From positions 127,097 to 191,096 of the forward strand of contig JAZKUF010000006.1 in assembly GCA_036625225.1 (NCBI GenBank): 64,000 bases of DNA. Direction: 5' to 3'. The position numbers were made by a program, and so were the translations under genes. Below are positions 1-9,003 of this stretch, piece by piece. Position 1 is the stretch's first letter. Each line of letters starts with the position of its first letter. The notes under the pieces were generated by a model. The model ran no database searches, was not told where the DNA came from, and worked only from the letters and a program-made list of their open reading frames with translations. Origin of the DNA: Accumulibacter jenkinsii (GTDB lineage: Bacteria > Pseudomonadota > Gammaproteobacteria > Burkholderiales > Rhodocyclaceae).

Positions 1-431
1 GCCTGACGGTCGCGAACCAGAAAGTGGATGCCATGGCTGTCGGTGATCAGCAAGGCCGGCGGTGCCAGGCGGCGGATATCTTCTTCGCCCTTGAGGACAA
101 AAGTCGCCGCACCGCGGTCGGTTTCGACCTGCCAGGTGCTCGGCGTGGCAAAACTCGCGACGCTGACGATGCGGGTGATTTCGGGCATGAACTCGCGTTG
201 GGCGAGTTCGCTCTGAACGAGGCTGCGCAGGTCGTCGGGCAGGTCGTCGAGGCAGCCGATCCAGGCCAGTTCGTGGCCGTAGGGGTCGACCAGGGCGATG
301 CCATCGTCGGGAGCCGTGATCGGAAAAGCGCGTACGGGAGCGACGCCGGCATGCGTCTCACCGTCGGGGCCGGTCAACTCGAGCCTGCCGAAGGCGTTAC
401 GCCGCAACTGATAGTCAGGCCGGTCGATCAT
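1..431 (-). CDS. DUF1854 family protein, cyanophycin-metabolism associated (C-terminus outside window)
   Basis: The gene runs off the left edge; 143 codons are visible from an ATG at 431. The translation begins MIDRPDYQLRRNAFGRLEL and continues with PVRAFPITAPDDGIALVD, the pattern of DUF1854 proteins, which in Betaproteobacteria lie beside cyanophycin genes. Its ATG overlaps the stop of the upstream ABC transporter gene as ATGA, so the two are probably translationally coupled and work together. The biochemical role of DUF1854 is not established. The cphA genes expected nearby would lie left of the window. The family call comes from recall of the sequence pattern and gene order. Confidence 0.8.
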   Translation of the reverse strand, partial: MIDRPDYQLRRNAFGRLELTGPDGETHAGVAPVRAFPITAPDDGIALVDPYGHELAWIGCLDDLPDDLRSLVQSELAQREFMPEITRIVSVASFATPSTWQVETDRGAATFVLKGEEDIRRLAPPALLITDSHGIHFLVRDRQ

Positions 432-2752
432 TGGCGCTCTCCCTCGTCTTTGGCATCCAGTTCCAGTCGGTGCAACTGGTCTTCGCTATCGACATTCCGG
501 GCCTGCGCCTGATAGAGGCGGTAGTAGTGGCCCTCGGCCGCCATCAGCTGATCGTGGCTGCCGACCTCGACGACGCTGCCGCGATCGAGAACGACCAGGC
601 GATTGGCGTCACGCAGGGTGGACAGGCGGTGCGCGATGGCGATCGTCGTGCGCCCGCGCACCAGGTTGTCGAGGGCTTTCTGGATTTCCTTTTCGGTCGT
701 CGTGTCGACCGACGAGGTCGCCTCGTCGAGGATCAGGATGCGCGGGTCGATCAGCAGCGCGCGGGCGATCGAGATGCGTTGCCGTTCGCCGCCGGAGAGC
801 GCCTGGCCGCGTTCACCGACCAGAGAGTCGTAGCCGTGGGGTAGCCTGAGGATGAATTCGTGGGCGTGCGCGGCGCGCGCAGCAGCGACGATCTCCGCGC
901 GCGTCGCTGCCGGTTTGCCGTAGGCGATGTTTTCGGCGATGGTACCGAAAAACAGGAACGGCTCCTGCAGCACCAGACCGATGTGCCGGCGGTACTCGGC
1001 GACCGGCAGCGAACGGATGTCCACTCCGTCGATCAGGATGGCACCTTCGCTGACATCGTAAAAACGGCAGATCAGGTTGACCAGCGTGCTCTTGCCGGAA
1101 CCGCTGTGGCCGACCAGGCCGACCATCTCGCCGGGCTGGATGACGATGTTGATGTCGCGGGTGACGCTGCGCGTACCGTAGCGGAAACCGACGCCACGCA
1201 GCTCGATGCGCCCCGAGACGCTGGGCAGGTGTACCGGGTGGATCGGCTCGGGAACGCTGGAGACGTGGTCAAGAATGTCAAAAATCCGCTTGGCACCAGC
1301 CGCTGCCTTCTGCGTCACCGAAACGATGCGACTCATCGAGTCGAGACGCAGGTAGAAACGGCTGATGTAGGCGAGAAAGGCAGTGAGCACGCCGACAGTG
1401 ATCTGATCCTTGGCGATCTGCCAGATGCCGAAGGCCCAGACGATCAACAGTCCGGTTTCGGTGAGCAGGGTGACGGTTGGCGAGAACAGTGACCAGACGC
1501 GATTGACCCGGTCGTTGACTTCGAGATTGTGCACATTGGCGGCCCGGAAGCGGGCCGCTTCGCGGCTTTCCTGAGCAAAGGCCTTGACCACGCGGATACC
1601 GGGAATCGTATCGGCAAGCACGTTGGTCACCTCGGCCCAGATGCGGTCCACCCGCTCGAAACCGGTGCGCAGTCGCTCGCGAACGACGTGGATCAGCCAG
1701 GCAATGATCGGCAGCGGCAGCAGCGTGACGGCCGCGAGCCAGGGATCGATCGACACCAGAATGGCGGTGGTCATGACGATCATCAGGACATCGGTCGCGA
1801 AATCGAGCAGGTGCAGCGATATGAAGATGTTGATGCGGTCGGTTTCCGAACCGATGCGCGCCATCAGGTCGCCAGTCCGCTTGCCGCCGAAGTACTCGTG
1901 CGACAGCTTGAGCAGGTGTTCGTAGGTGGCCGTTCGCAGGTCGGCGCCAATCCGTTCTGAAACCAGCGCCAGAATATAGGTGCGTCCCCAGCCGAGGACC
2001 CACGCCACCAGCGACGCACCGAGCAGCCCCGAGAGATAGAGCACGACCAGGCTGGGGTCGATCGGCTGACCGTTCTGGTAGGGAATCAGCACCTTGTCCA
2101 TCATCGGCATGGTCAGGTACGGCGCTACCAGCGTGGCGGCGGTGGTCAACAGCGACAGCACGAAGCCGGCCAGCAGTTGCCCCTTGTAGGGCCGGGCAAA
2201 GCGTCCCAGACGCAGCAGGGTCCAGGTTGAAGGCGGCGCATGAATTTCCTTGCTGCACGCCGGACACTCCTCCTGCCCGGCCAGCAGCGGCGTTTCGCAC
2301 TTCGGGCAGAGGGCCAGCGCGACCGGCGGTGGCGCTTCGCCGGTGAGACGAAGGAGGAGCTGGCGGGTGAAGTGGTCGACCAGTCGTCCGGCCGCGATAT
2401 CGGCACCGAGCGTGTAGCGCCAGAGCGCGAGCAGGGAATCGGCGTCGCAGAGTTCGATCGTCCCGACCCCGGAATGATCACTGCGTGAGAGCGAAAGCCC
2501 CGGCCGGTAGCTCCAGCTCTGCCACTTGCTGTCGTCGGCCGACCTCACCAGCAGGCGATCACTGGTCACCACCAGGATCCCGCGTGCGAAGCGCAGACGG
2601 TCGTCGAGGTCGATCTCGAGCGAGGCCAGCAACTTTTCGCTGCCGGCCAGCTGGCCGGCCAACTGCGCTGACCAGGGGGACGGCAGCGCCCGCGGCGACA
2701 GGCCGACCGCAGGAGTATCCGGATGAACCAGGGGTGCATTGACTGAAGTCAT
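428..2752 (-). CDS. ABC transporter, fused permease/ATPase with N-terminal zinc ribbon (cyanophycin-associated type)
   Basis: A 774-residue exporter half-transporter with an unusual soluble N-terminus. Around residues 149-165 are two CPxC-type pairs (CPKC and CPAC), a zinc-ribbon pattern. Membrane segments fill about residues 195-480. The ATPase follows, with Walker A GHSGSGKST near 550, signature LSGGERQR near 649, Walker B ILILDEA and a switch histidine in AIAHRLS. The chosen ATG at 2752 gives MTSVNAPL; an in-frame ATG at 2797 would add 15 residues. The gene overlaps the downstream DUF1854 gene by four bases. Together they match the cyanophycin-associated transporter pair of Betaproteobacteria. 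The substrate is unknown; a peptide or amino acid is a guess from that association. Confidence 0.85.
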   Translation of the reverse strand: MTSVNAPLVHPDTPAVGLSPRALPSPWSAQLAGQLAGSEKLLASLEIDLDDRLRFARGILVVTSDRLLVRSADDSKWQSWSYRPGLSLSRSDHSGVGTIELCDADSLLALWRYTLGADIAAGRLVDHFTRQLLLRLTGEAPPPVALALCPKCETPLLAGQEECPACSKEIHAPPSTWTLLRLGRFARPYKGQLLAGFVLSLLTTAATLVAPYLTMPMMDKVLIPYQNGQPIDPSLVVLYLSGLLGASLVAWVLGWGRTYILALVSERIGADLRTATYEHLLKLSHEYFGGKRTGDLMARIGSETDRINIFISLHLLDFATDVLMIVMTTAILVSIDPWLAAVTLLPLPIIAWLIHVVRERLRTGFERVDRIWAEVTNVLADTIPGIRVVKAFAQESREAARFRAANVHNLEVNDRVNRVWSLFSPTVTLLTETGLLIVWAFGIWQIAKDQITVGVLTAFLAYISRFYLRLDSMSRIVSVTQKAAAGAKRIFDILDHVSSVPEPIHPVHLPSVSGRIELRGVGFRYGTRSVTRDINIVIQPGEMVGLVGHSGSGKSTLVNLICRFYDVSEGAILIDGVDIRSLPVAEYRRHIGLVLQEPFLFFGTIAENIAYGKPAATRAEIVAAARAAHAHEFILRLPHGYDSLVGERGQALSGGERQRISIARALLIDPRILILDEATSSVDTTTEKEIQKALDNLVRGRTTIAIAHRLSTLRDANRLVVLDRGSVVEVGSHDQLMAAEGHYYRLYQAQARNVDSEDQLHRLELDAKDEGERQ

Positions 2753-2922
2753 GACTTGATCTGTCTTCCAACAAGGCTGCGCGAGACGAGGCGGCAAGTA
2801 TACCTGTCATATCCGGGAGAGGGCGGACTGTCAGCGGGCCAGAGGCATCGGAATGGCGCCGATAACCGAATTTGAGTAGAGTGGTAGAGTAGAGGGGAAG
2901 AGTTCGGCATTGTCCCGGCAGA

Positions 2923-4302
2923 ATGAAGGCTTTTCTGGCCAGCAGAAGGGAGGCCAGTTTGCGGTCGGCTGCGATTGCTGAGAGGATGTGGATGATCAGA
3001 AGACTAGTCTTGCCGGTACGTAAACTGCTGAACGTGACGCTGAGGAGGCTGTTCAACTATCTTCCTCGGGAAAGACGTTTCGCCGTCTATCGTAATTTCG
3101 TCGATTGTGATCCCACCCCGAACGATCGCCTGGTACTGAAAATCGCCGATACGCGAGAAGAACTCGAGGCGTGCTTCACCTTGCTCCATGACGCCTACGT
3201 CCATAGCAAGTTCATGCAGCCGGATCCCTCAGGAATGCGGGTGACGATCTATCACGCCCTGCCGACCACCACCACCCTTTGCGCCAAGTACGACGGCGAA
3301 GTGGTCGGCACCCTGTCCTTGATCCGGGAGAGCGTCCTCGGCTTCCCGCTGCAGCGGATCTTCGACCTGACGGCGCTACGAGAAAAGAAGGGGAACATTG
3401 CAGAGGTATCGGCGCTGGCCATTCACCGGCGATTCCGCCGCACCGGTGGCAGCATCCTGTTCCCGCTGATGAAGTTCATGTACGAGTATTGCACGACCTT
3501 TTTCGATACCCGGCATCTCGTGATTGCCGTCAATCCCAGCCATATCGAGATGTACGAATCGCTCCTTTTCTTCAAGCGCCTGACTCAGAAGGTGGTTGAA
3601 AACTATGATTTCGTCAATGGCGCACCGGCGGTCGGAGCGACCCTGGATCTCAGCACCGCCCCCGAGATCTTCAGAAAACACTATGCCTCCAAACCACCCA
3701 AGCGAAATCTTTATGCCTTCTTCACCGAGGTCAAACTGTCCAACATCAAGCTGCCACCGCGCCGCTTCTATACTACCAACGACCCCGTGCTGACGCCGGA
3801 ACTGCTCGATTACTTCTTCAATGTGCGTACCCGCGTGTTCAGTCAACTGAGTGATCGCAAGAAGGAGCTTCTGCACACGATTTACGATCTGCCCGCCTAC
3901 TGCATCATCCTGCCGGCAATTCCCGACGGCAATCCGGATGACACGGTTCGCCGACGCCATCGTCGCTTTTCCGTCAGATGCCCAGCGAAATTTACCGTGC
4001 GAGAGCCGGGTGGCAAGGAACTCAGGATCAACCTCGAAATCGTCCAGCTCTCGCGTTACGGCTTTCAGGCGCACGCGCTGATTGCGGTGCCGATCAATGT
4101 CTGGGGCGAAGTGACGATTCAACTCGGCCCGGCAGAGGTGTCGCGAATCCATGTCGTGGCTTCACGGGAATCCGCCAGCGGAATCTACGGATTCCGGATG
4201 GGCGAACCGGACCTGATCTGGCGCAAGTTCGTCAATGCCTTGTACAGCGGCAGCGTCCATGCCGATCTCGAGAACGCGACGCGCTTCATGACCGACCGCT
4301 GA
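2923..4302 (+). CDS. FeeM-like N-acyl amino acid synthase (GNAT) fused to a PilZ domain
   Basis: A 459-residue protein in two parts. Residues about 65-270 resemble the GNAT acyltransferases of the FeeM/N-acyl amino acid synthase type, with AEVSALAIHRRFRRTGG as the acyl-carrier or CoA-binding stretch. Residues about 340-455 form a PilZ-like domain, starting with an arginine-rich RRRHRRFSVR motif (the c-di-GMP RxxxR element) followed by LSRYGFQ in place of the usual D/NxSxxG. This suggests acyltransfer gated by c-di-GMP, though the second PilZ motif is not canonical. ATG at 2992, preceded by GAGAGG, is a good alternative start that removes 23 residues. The 3' end overlaps the convergent AraC gene by 17 bases. 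Confidence 0.75.
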   Translation: MKAFLASRREASLRSAAIAERMWMIRRLVLPVRKLLNVTLRRLFNYLPRERRFAVYRNFVDCDPTPNDRLVLKIADTREELEACFTLLHDAYVHSKFMQPDPSGMRVTIYHALPTTTTLCAKYDGEVVGTLSLIRESVLGFPLQRIFDLTALREKKGNIAEVSALAIHRRFRRTGGSILFPLMKFMYEYCTTFFDTRHLVIAVNPSHIEMYESLLFFKRLTQKVVENYDFVNGAPAVGATLDLSTAPEIFRKHYASKPPKRNLYAFFTEVKLSNIKLPPRRFYTTNDPVLTPELLDYFFNVRTRVFSQLSDRKKELLHTIYDLPAYCIILPAIPDGNPDDTVRRRHRRFSVRCPAKFTVREPGGKELRINLEIVQLSRYGFQAHALIAVPINVWGEVTIQLGPAEVSRIHVVASRESASGIYGFRMGEPDLIWRKFVNALYSGSVHADLENATRFMTDR

Positions 4303-5410
4303 GATCGGATGCCGAATCGATCCTTGCCTGACAGGCCGATCCATGGATCGCTTTCTGCCGGCGCCGCCGATAGTGTGCCGGTGCCATGCCAGTCCAGCGC
4401 AGAAAGGCGCGGTAGAAAGCCGCGCTATCGGCAAACCCCAGTTCGGCTGCAATGTCGGCCACCGCTTGCCGGGTTTTGGCGAGGCGGTCGATCGCAAGAT
4501 CGCGGCGCCAGGCATCCTTGATCGCCTGGAAGCTCGAACCTTCTTCTTCCAGCCGACGATGCAGCGTGCGTGGCGATAAATGCAGGACGCGGGCGACCGC
4601 ACCCAGCGAGCGCGACGCCGGCAGCACCTCACGCAGCGCGTTGCGTACGCGCAGAACCATTTCCCGGTCACGGCGGTACAAGGTCGTGAGTTTGCCTGGT
4701 GCGCCAACAAGGAAGGCCTGCAGCGCGGCTTCGTCGCGACAGATCGGCAGTTCCAGCAGCTTGGCCGCGAAGGCCGCGCGCAGCACTGCCGCGTCAAAAG
4801 TCGAATACGCCGTGTAGATGAGCGCATAATCGTCGGCGTGTTGCGGGCGAGGGTAGGGGAAGGCCACCGAATCGAAAACGATGCTGCGCCCGACAAGCCA
4901 GGATAAAAGCCCATGCAAAAGGCGCAGCAGCCACTCGAAGGCGAACACCCGGCCGATCGGCAGGGGCCGGGGGTCGCTGATGCACAGGAACGACTGCTCG
5001 CCGCCGTCGTCTAGGCGAACCGCGAGATCGGGCAGAACCAGGCGGAGAAAGCGCACGCTGCGGTCAATTGCCTCGGCCAGCGTCGGCGAAGTGATCACGC
5101 TGCGACAGAGAAATTCGAAGTTGCCGCAGCGCAACGGCAGGGAAAAGAGGCCAAAGCCTTCATCGTCGAGCTCGCGGTTGATGAGGTTGTAGAGTTCGGC
5201 ATAACGCGCGACGGGAATGCGCGCCTGCGGGTCCTTGAGTACCTGCGCTGCGATGTGCGCACGTTCGAGCAGGAGCGCCGGGTCGCGGCCGGCGTGGTGC
5301 AGGCCGGCCAGCATCCCCTGCACGAAGGCGATGGCGACGGTTGCCCTTGCCGCCGGCGGAGTCACGGCGACCAGCGAATCGGTGGCGGCGGTCTTCGCGG
5401 AAAATGGCAT
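4286..5410 (-). CDS. AraC family transcriptional regulator
   Basis: A 374-residue regulator with an N-terminal arabinose-binding-type sensor region (about 35-215) and a C-terminal double helix-turn-helix. The second helix-turn-helix reads ELGFADSAAFYRAFLRWTG, typical of the OruR/ArgR-like AraC group. The start at 5410 is chosen because GAGGAGG lies five bases upstream; a longer reading from 5458 lacks such a site. It is divergent from the isobutyryl-CoA mutase gene at 5590, so it may control that gene, but no operator could be pinned down. The effector is unknown. Confidence 0.85.
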   Translation of the reverse strand: MPFSAKTAATDSLVAVTPPAARATVAIAFVQGMLAGLHHAGRDPALLLERAHIAAQVLKDPQARIPVARYAELYNLINRELDDEGFGLFSLPLRCGNFEFLCRSVITSPTLAEAIDRSVRFLRLVLPDLAVRLDDGGEQSFLCISDPRPLPIGRVFAFEWLLRLLHGLLSWLVGRSIVFDSVAFPYPRPQHADDYALIYTAYSTFDAAVLRAAFAAKLLELPICRDEAALQAFLVGAPGKLTTLYRRDREMVLRVRNALREVLPASRSLGAVARVLHLSPRTLHRRLEEEGSSFQAIKDAWRRDLAIDRLAKTRQAVADIAAELGFADSAAFYRAFLRWTGMAPAHYRRRRQKAIHGSACQARIDSASDLSGRS

Positions 5411-5589
5411 GGGCCTCCTCGCAGGCAGTGGATCGACAGGATGTTTCAACTTGGCCATATTTACATTGTTGGCGGCGTATTGGGGAATGGCTTTATGGGC
5501 GCCAACTTCCTACCATCTGTCTCTCTGTACAACAACTGTGCCATTCCTGGTAAGCAGGACTTTTTCGATTTTCCTGGAGCGCGAACGAC

Positions 5590-8500
5590 ATGACCGACCT
5601 TTCCATTGCCAAGAAGCTTCTCCCCTACAAACCCAAGCACAAGGTACGCTTCGTCACGGCGGCTTCCCTGTTCGACGGCCATGATGCGTCAATCAACATC
5701 ATGCGCCGTATTCTCCAGTCGACGGGCGCCGAGGTCATTCACCTCGGACACAACCGCTCCGTGCAGGAGATCGTGAACGCGGCGCTGCAGGAAGATGTCC
5801 AGGGAATCGCCATCACCTCGTACCAGGGTGGACACGTCGAGTTCTTCAAATACATGGTCGACCTCCTGAAAGCTGGCGGCGGCGAGAATATCAGGGTCTT
5901 CGGCGGTGGCGGCGGGGTCATCGTGCCGAGCGAGATCGAAGAGCTGCAGGCCTATGGGGTGACCCGCGTCTACTCGCCGCAAGATGGCCAGTCGATGGGC
6001 CTGCAGGGGATGATCAACGAGGTGGTGGCGACCTGCGACGTCGATCTGTCGACGCTCGCACCACAGGATGCCGACGAGGTGCTGGCGGCGCTCAGGGGGG
6101 GGGACCGCCGCCGGCTGGCGCAGATCATCACGGCACTCGAGAACGGGGCCTGCGGCGAATTACTGCGCAAGAAGATCGTGCACGCGGCGAGTGGGCTCAA
6201 GGTGCCGACGCTGGGCATCACCGGCACCGGCGGTGCCGGCAAGTCGTCACTGACCGACGAGCTGGTACGACGTTTCCGGCTCGACCAGGCAGACGCGATC
6301 AAGCTCGCGATCATCTCGATCGACCCGTCGCGCAAGCGGACCGGCGGCGCTTTGCTCGGTGACCGCATCCGGATGAACGCCATCGAACATCCGGCGATCT
6401 ACATGCGGTCACTGGCAACGCGCGAAACGGGTTCGGAAGTGTCCGCCGCCCTGCCGGAAGTCATTGCCGCCTGCAAGCTGGCCGGCTTCGACCTCGTCAT
6501 CGTCGAGACCTCGGGCATCGGTCAGGGCAATGCAGCGATCGTGCCGCTGGTCGATGTCTCGCTCTACGTCATGACCCCCGAGTTCGGTGCCGCGTCGCAG
6601 CTCGAGAAGATCGACATGCTGGACTTCGCCGACTTCGTGGCGATCAACAAATTCGACCGCAAGGGCGCCGAGGACGCGCTGCGCGACGTGCGCAAGCAGT
6701 ATCAGCGCAACCACGAAGCCTTCAATCAGAGTCCGGACGAAATGCCGGTTTTCGGCACCATGGCCGCGCGTTTCAACGACGATGGCGTCACCGCCCTCTA
6801 TCAGGCGATGGCGCCGAGCTTGCACGCCGCCGGTCTGAAGATGAAGAAAGGCCGGCTGCCGCTGGTGGCTGTCCGGCAGTCGTCGAACCAGCGGGCGATC
6901 GTTCCGGCGCAGCGCGTACGCTATCTGGCGGAAATTGCCGAGACGGTTCGCGCCTACCATCTCCACACCGCCGAACAGGCGGCGATCGCTCACCAGCGCC
7001 AGGCGCTGAGGACGGCGAAAGCCCTGTTCGACGCCTGCCACAAGCCGGCTGCGGACTTTGATGAACTGATCAGCTGGAAAGAGGGGCAACTCGACGCGCG
7101 GACGAAGAAACTGCTCGACATGTGGCCGAAGACGGTCGAGGTCTACGCCCAGGACGAGTACGTGGTCAAGATCCGCGACAAGGAGATTCGCACCCGGCTG
7201 ACCAGCACTTCGCTCTCCGGATCGCGTATCCGCCGGGTATCGCTGCCGACCTACCGCGACGACGGCGAAGTGCTGCGCTTCCTGATGAAGGAGAACGTTC
7301 CCGGCTCCTTCCCCTTCACCGCCGGCGTCTTCGCCTTCAAGCGCGAGAACGAGGATCCGACGCGCATGTTCGCTGGCGAAGGCGACGCTTTCCGCACCAA
7401 CCGGCGCTTCAAGAAGGTCTCCGAAGGCATGCCCGCCAAGCGCTTGTCGACCGCTTTCGACTCGGTCACCCTCTACGGTTGCGATCCGGACGCGCGGCCT
7501 GACATCTACGGCAAGGTCGGCAACTCGGGCGTCTCGATCGCCACCCTCGACGACATGAAAGTGCTCTTCGACGGTTTCGAACTGTGCGCGCCAACGACCT
7601 CGGTCTCGCTGACCATCAACGGCCCGGCGCCGATCATTCTTTCGATGTTCTTCAATGCCGCGATCGACCAGCAGGTCGAGAAATTCCGCAGCGACAACGG
7701 CCGTGAGCCGACCGAAGACGAGTTGCAGAAGATCCGGGTCTGGGTGCTCGCCAATGTGCGGGGTACCGTCCAGGCGGACATTCTCAAGGAGGACCAGGGA
7801 CAGAACACCTGCATCTTCTCGACCGAATTCGCGCTCAAGATGATGGGCGACATTCAGGAGTTCTTCGTCCATAACCAGATCGGCAACTTCTACTCGGTGT
7901 CGATTTCCGGCTATCACATTGCCGAGGCGGGCGCCAATCCGATCTCGCAACTGGCTTTCACGCTGGCCAACGGTTTCACCTATGTCGAGACCTATCTCGC
8001 GCGCGGCATGCACATCGACGATTTCGCGCCGAATCTCTCGTTCTTCTTCAGCAACGGCATGGACCCCGAGTATTCGGTGATCGGCCGGGTCGCACGCCGC
8101 ATCTGGGCGGTGGCGATGAAGAACAAGTACGGCGGCAACGAGCGCAGCCAGAAGCTCAAATACCACATCCAGACCTCCGGCCGCTCGCTGCATGCGCAGG
8201 AAATGGCTTTCAACGACATCCGTACGACGCTGCAGGCGCTGATCGCCATCTACGACAACTGCAATTCGCTGCATACCAACGCCTACGACGAAGCGATCAC
8301 CACCCCGACCGAAGAATCGGTCCGCCGGGCGATGGCCATCCAGCTGATCATCAACCGCGAGTGGGGGCTGGCGATGAACGAGAATCCGAATCAGGGATCG
8401 TTCATCATCGATGAACTCACCGACCTGGTCGAAGAAGCCGTGCTCAAGGAGTTCGAAGCGATCGCCGCGCGCGGCGGCGTCCTGGGTGCCATGGAAACCG

Positions 8501-8856
8501 GTTATCAGCGCGGCAAGATCCAGGAGGAGTCGCTCTACTACGAGCACAAGAAGCACGACGGCTCGTTCCCGATCGTCGGCGTCAATACCTTCCGTAACCC
8601 GCAGGGGGACGCACCGATCGAGATCGAACTCGCCCGTTCGACGGAAGAGGAAAAACAGTCGCAGCTGACGCGCCTGCATAACTTCCAGAAGCGCAACGCG
8701 GCCGCCTCGGGGGCCATGATCGACGATCTGAAGCGGGTGGTGATCGACAACGGCAACGTTTTTGCGGTCCTCATGGACGCCGTTCGGGTGTGCTCGCTCG
8801 GGCAGATCACCGGCGCGCTGTACGAGGTCGGTGGGCAGTATCGTCGCAGCATGTAG
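5590..8856 (+). CDS. icmF: Fused isobutyryl-CoA mutase (IcmF)
   Basis: A 1088-residue adenosylcobalamin enzyme that interconverts isobutyryl-CoA and n-butyryl-CoA, and in some members isovaleryl/pivalyl-CoA. The order of parts is the IcmF order: N-terminal B12-binding domain (D29-G30-H31-D-A-S, the lower axial His motif with Ser in place of the usual Gly), central MeaI-type G-protein chaperone (P-loop GTGGAGKSS near 212-220, NKFD guanine-specificity motif), then the large TIM-barrel mutase domain. The length fits IcmF rather than methylmalonyl-CoA mutase. It is monocistronic here, with the AraC gene divergent. Substrate preference within the family cannot be read with certainty from the sequence. 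Confidence 0.93.
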   Translation: MTDLSIAKKLLPYKPKHKVRFVTAASLFDGHDASINIMRRILQSTGAEVIHLGHNRSVQEIVNAALQEDVQGIAITSYQGGHVEFFKYMVDLLKAGGGENIRVFGGGGGVIVPSEIEELQAYGVTRVYSPQDGQSMGLQGMINEVVATCDVDLSTLAPQDADEVLAALRGGDRRRLAQIITALENGACGELLRKKIVHAASGLKVPTLGITGTGGAGKSSLTDELVRRFRLDQADAIKLAIISIDPSRKRTGGALLGDRIRMNAIEHPAIYMRSLATRETGSEVSAALPEVIAACKLAGFDLVIVETSGIGQGNAAIVPLVDVSLYVMTPEFGAASQLEKIDMLDFADFVAINKFDRKGAEDALRDVRKQYQRNHEAFNQSPDEMPVFGTMAARFNDDGVTALYQAMAPSLHAAGLKMKKGRLPLVAVRQSSNQRAIVPAQRVRYLAEIAETVRAYHLHTAEQAAIAHQRQALRTAKALFDACHKPAADFDELISWKEGQLDARTKKLLDMWPKTVEVYAQDEYVVKIRDKEIRTRLTSTSLSGSRIRRVSLPTYRDDGEVLRFLMKENVPGSFPFTAGVFAFKRENEDPTRMFAGEGDAFRTNRRFKKVSEGMPAKRLSTAFDSVTLYGCDPDARPDIYGKVGNSGVSIATLDDMKVLFDGFELCAPTTSVSLTINGPAPIILSMFFNAAIDQQVEKFRSDNGREPTEDELQKIRVWVLANVRGTVQADILKEDQGQNTCIFSTEFALKMMGDIQEFFVHNQIGNFYSVSISGYHIAEAGANPISQLAFTLANGFTYVETYLARGMHIDDFAPNLSFFFSNGMDPEYSVIGRVARRIWAVAMKNKYGGNERSQKLKYHIQTSGRSLHAQEMAFNDIRTTLQALIAIYDNCNSLHTNAYDEAITTPTEESVRRAMAIQLIINREWGLAMNENPNQGSFIIDELTDLVEEAVLKEFEAIAARGGVLGAMETGYQRGKIQEESLYYEHKKHDGSFPIVGVNTFRNPQGDAPIEIELARSTEEEKQSQLTRLHNFQKRNAAASGAMIDDLKRVVIDNGNVFAVLMDAVRVCSLGQITGALYEVGGQYRRSM

Positions 8857-9003
8857 GCGTCAGGGCCGGGGCCGGCGGCGGGAGCTTGACGGCGGCCGGA
8901 AAGACGCCCGGCGGCGAGCCGGGAGCGTCCTTGCCGGCCCGGTGGCGCTTGCCGGGAGGGCTGATGGATCCAGAGCATCCCCTTGGGGGATGGAATACGG
9001 GGG

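Noticed and set aside
5411..5589. AraC operator between the first AraC gene and icmF
   Set aside because: TTGGCC and TTGGCG near 5450-5475 are only 18 bases apart and match over six bases; not convincing as a repeat pair.
6409..8679. A 756-codon open frame antisense to icmF
   Set aside because: Shadow of the high-GC coding sequence; composition is Arg/Val/Asp-rich, with no motif, and icmF on the other strand is a clear full-length match.
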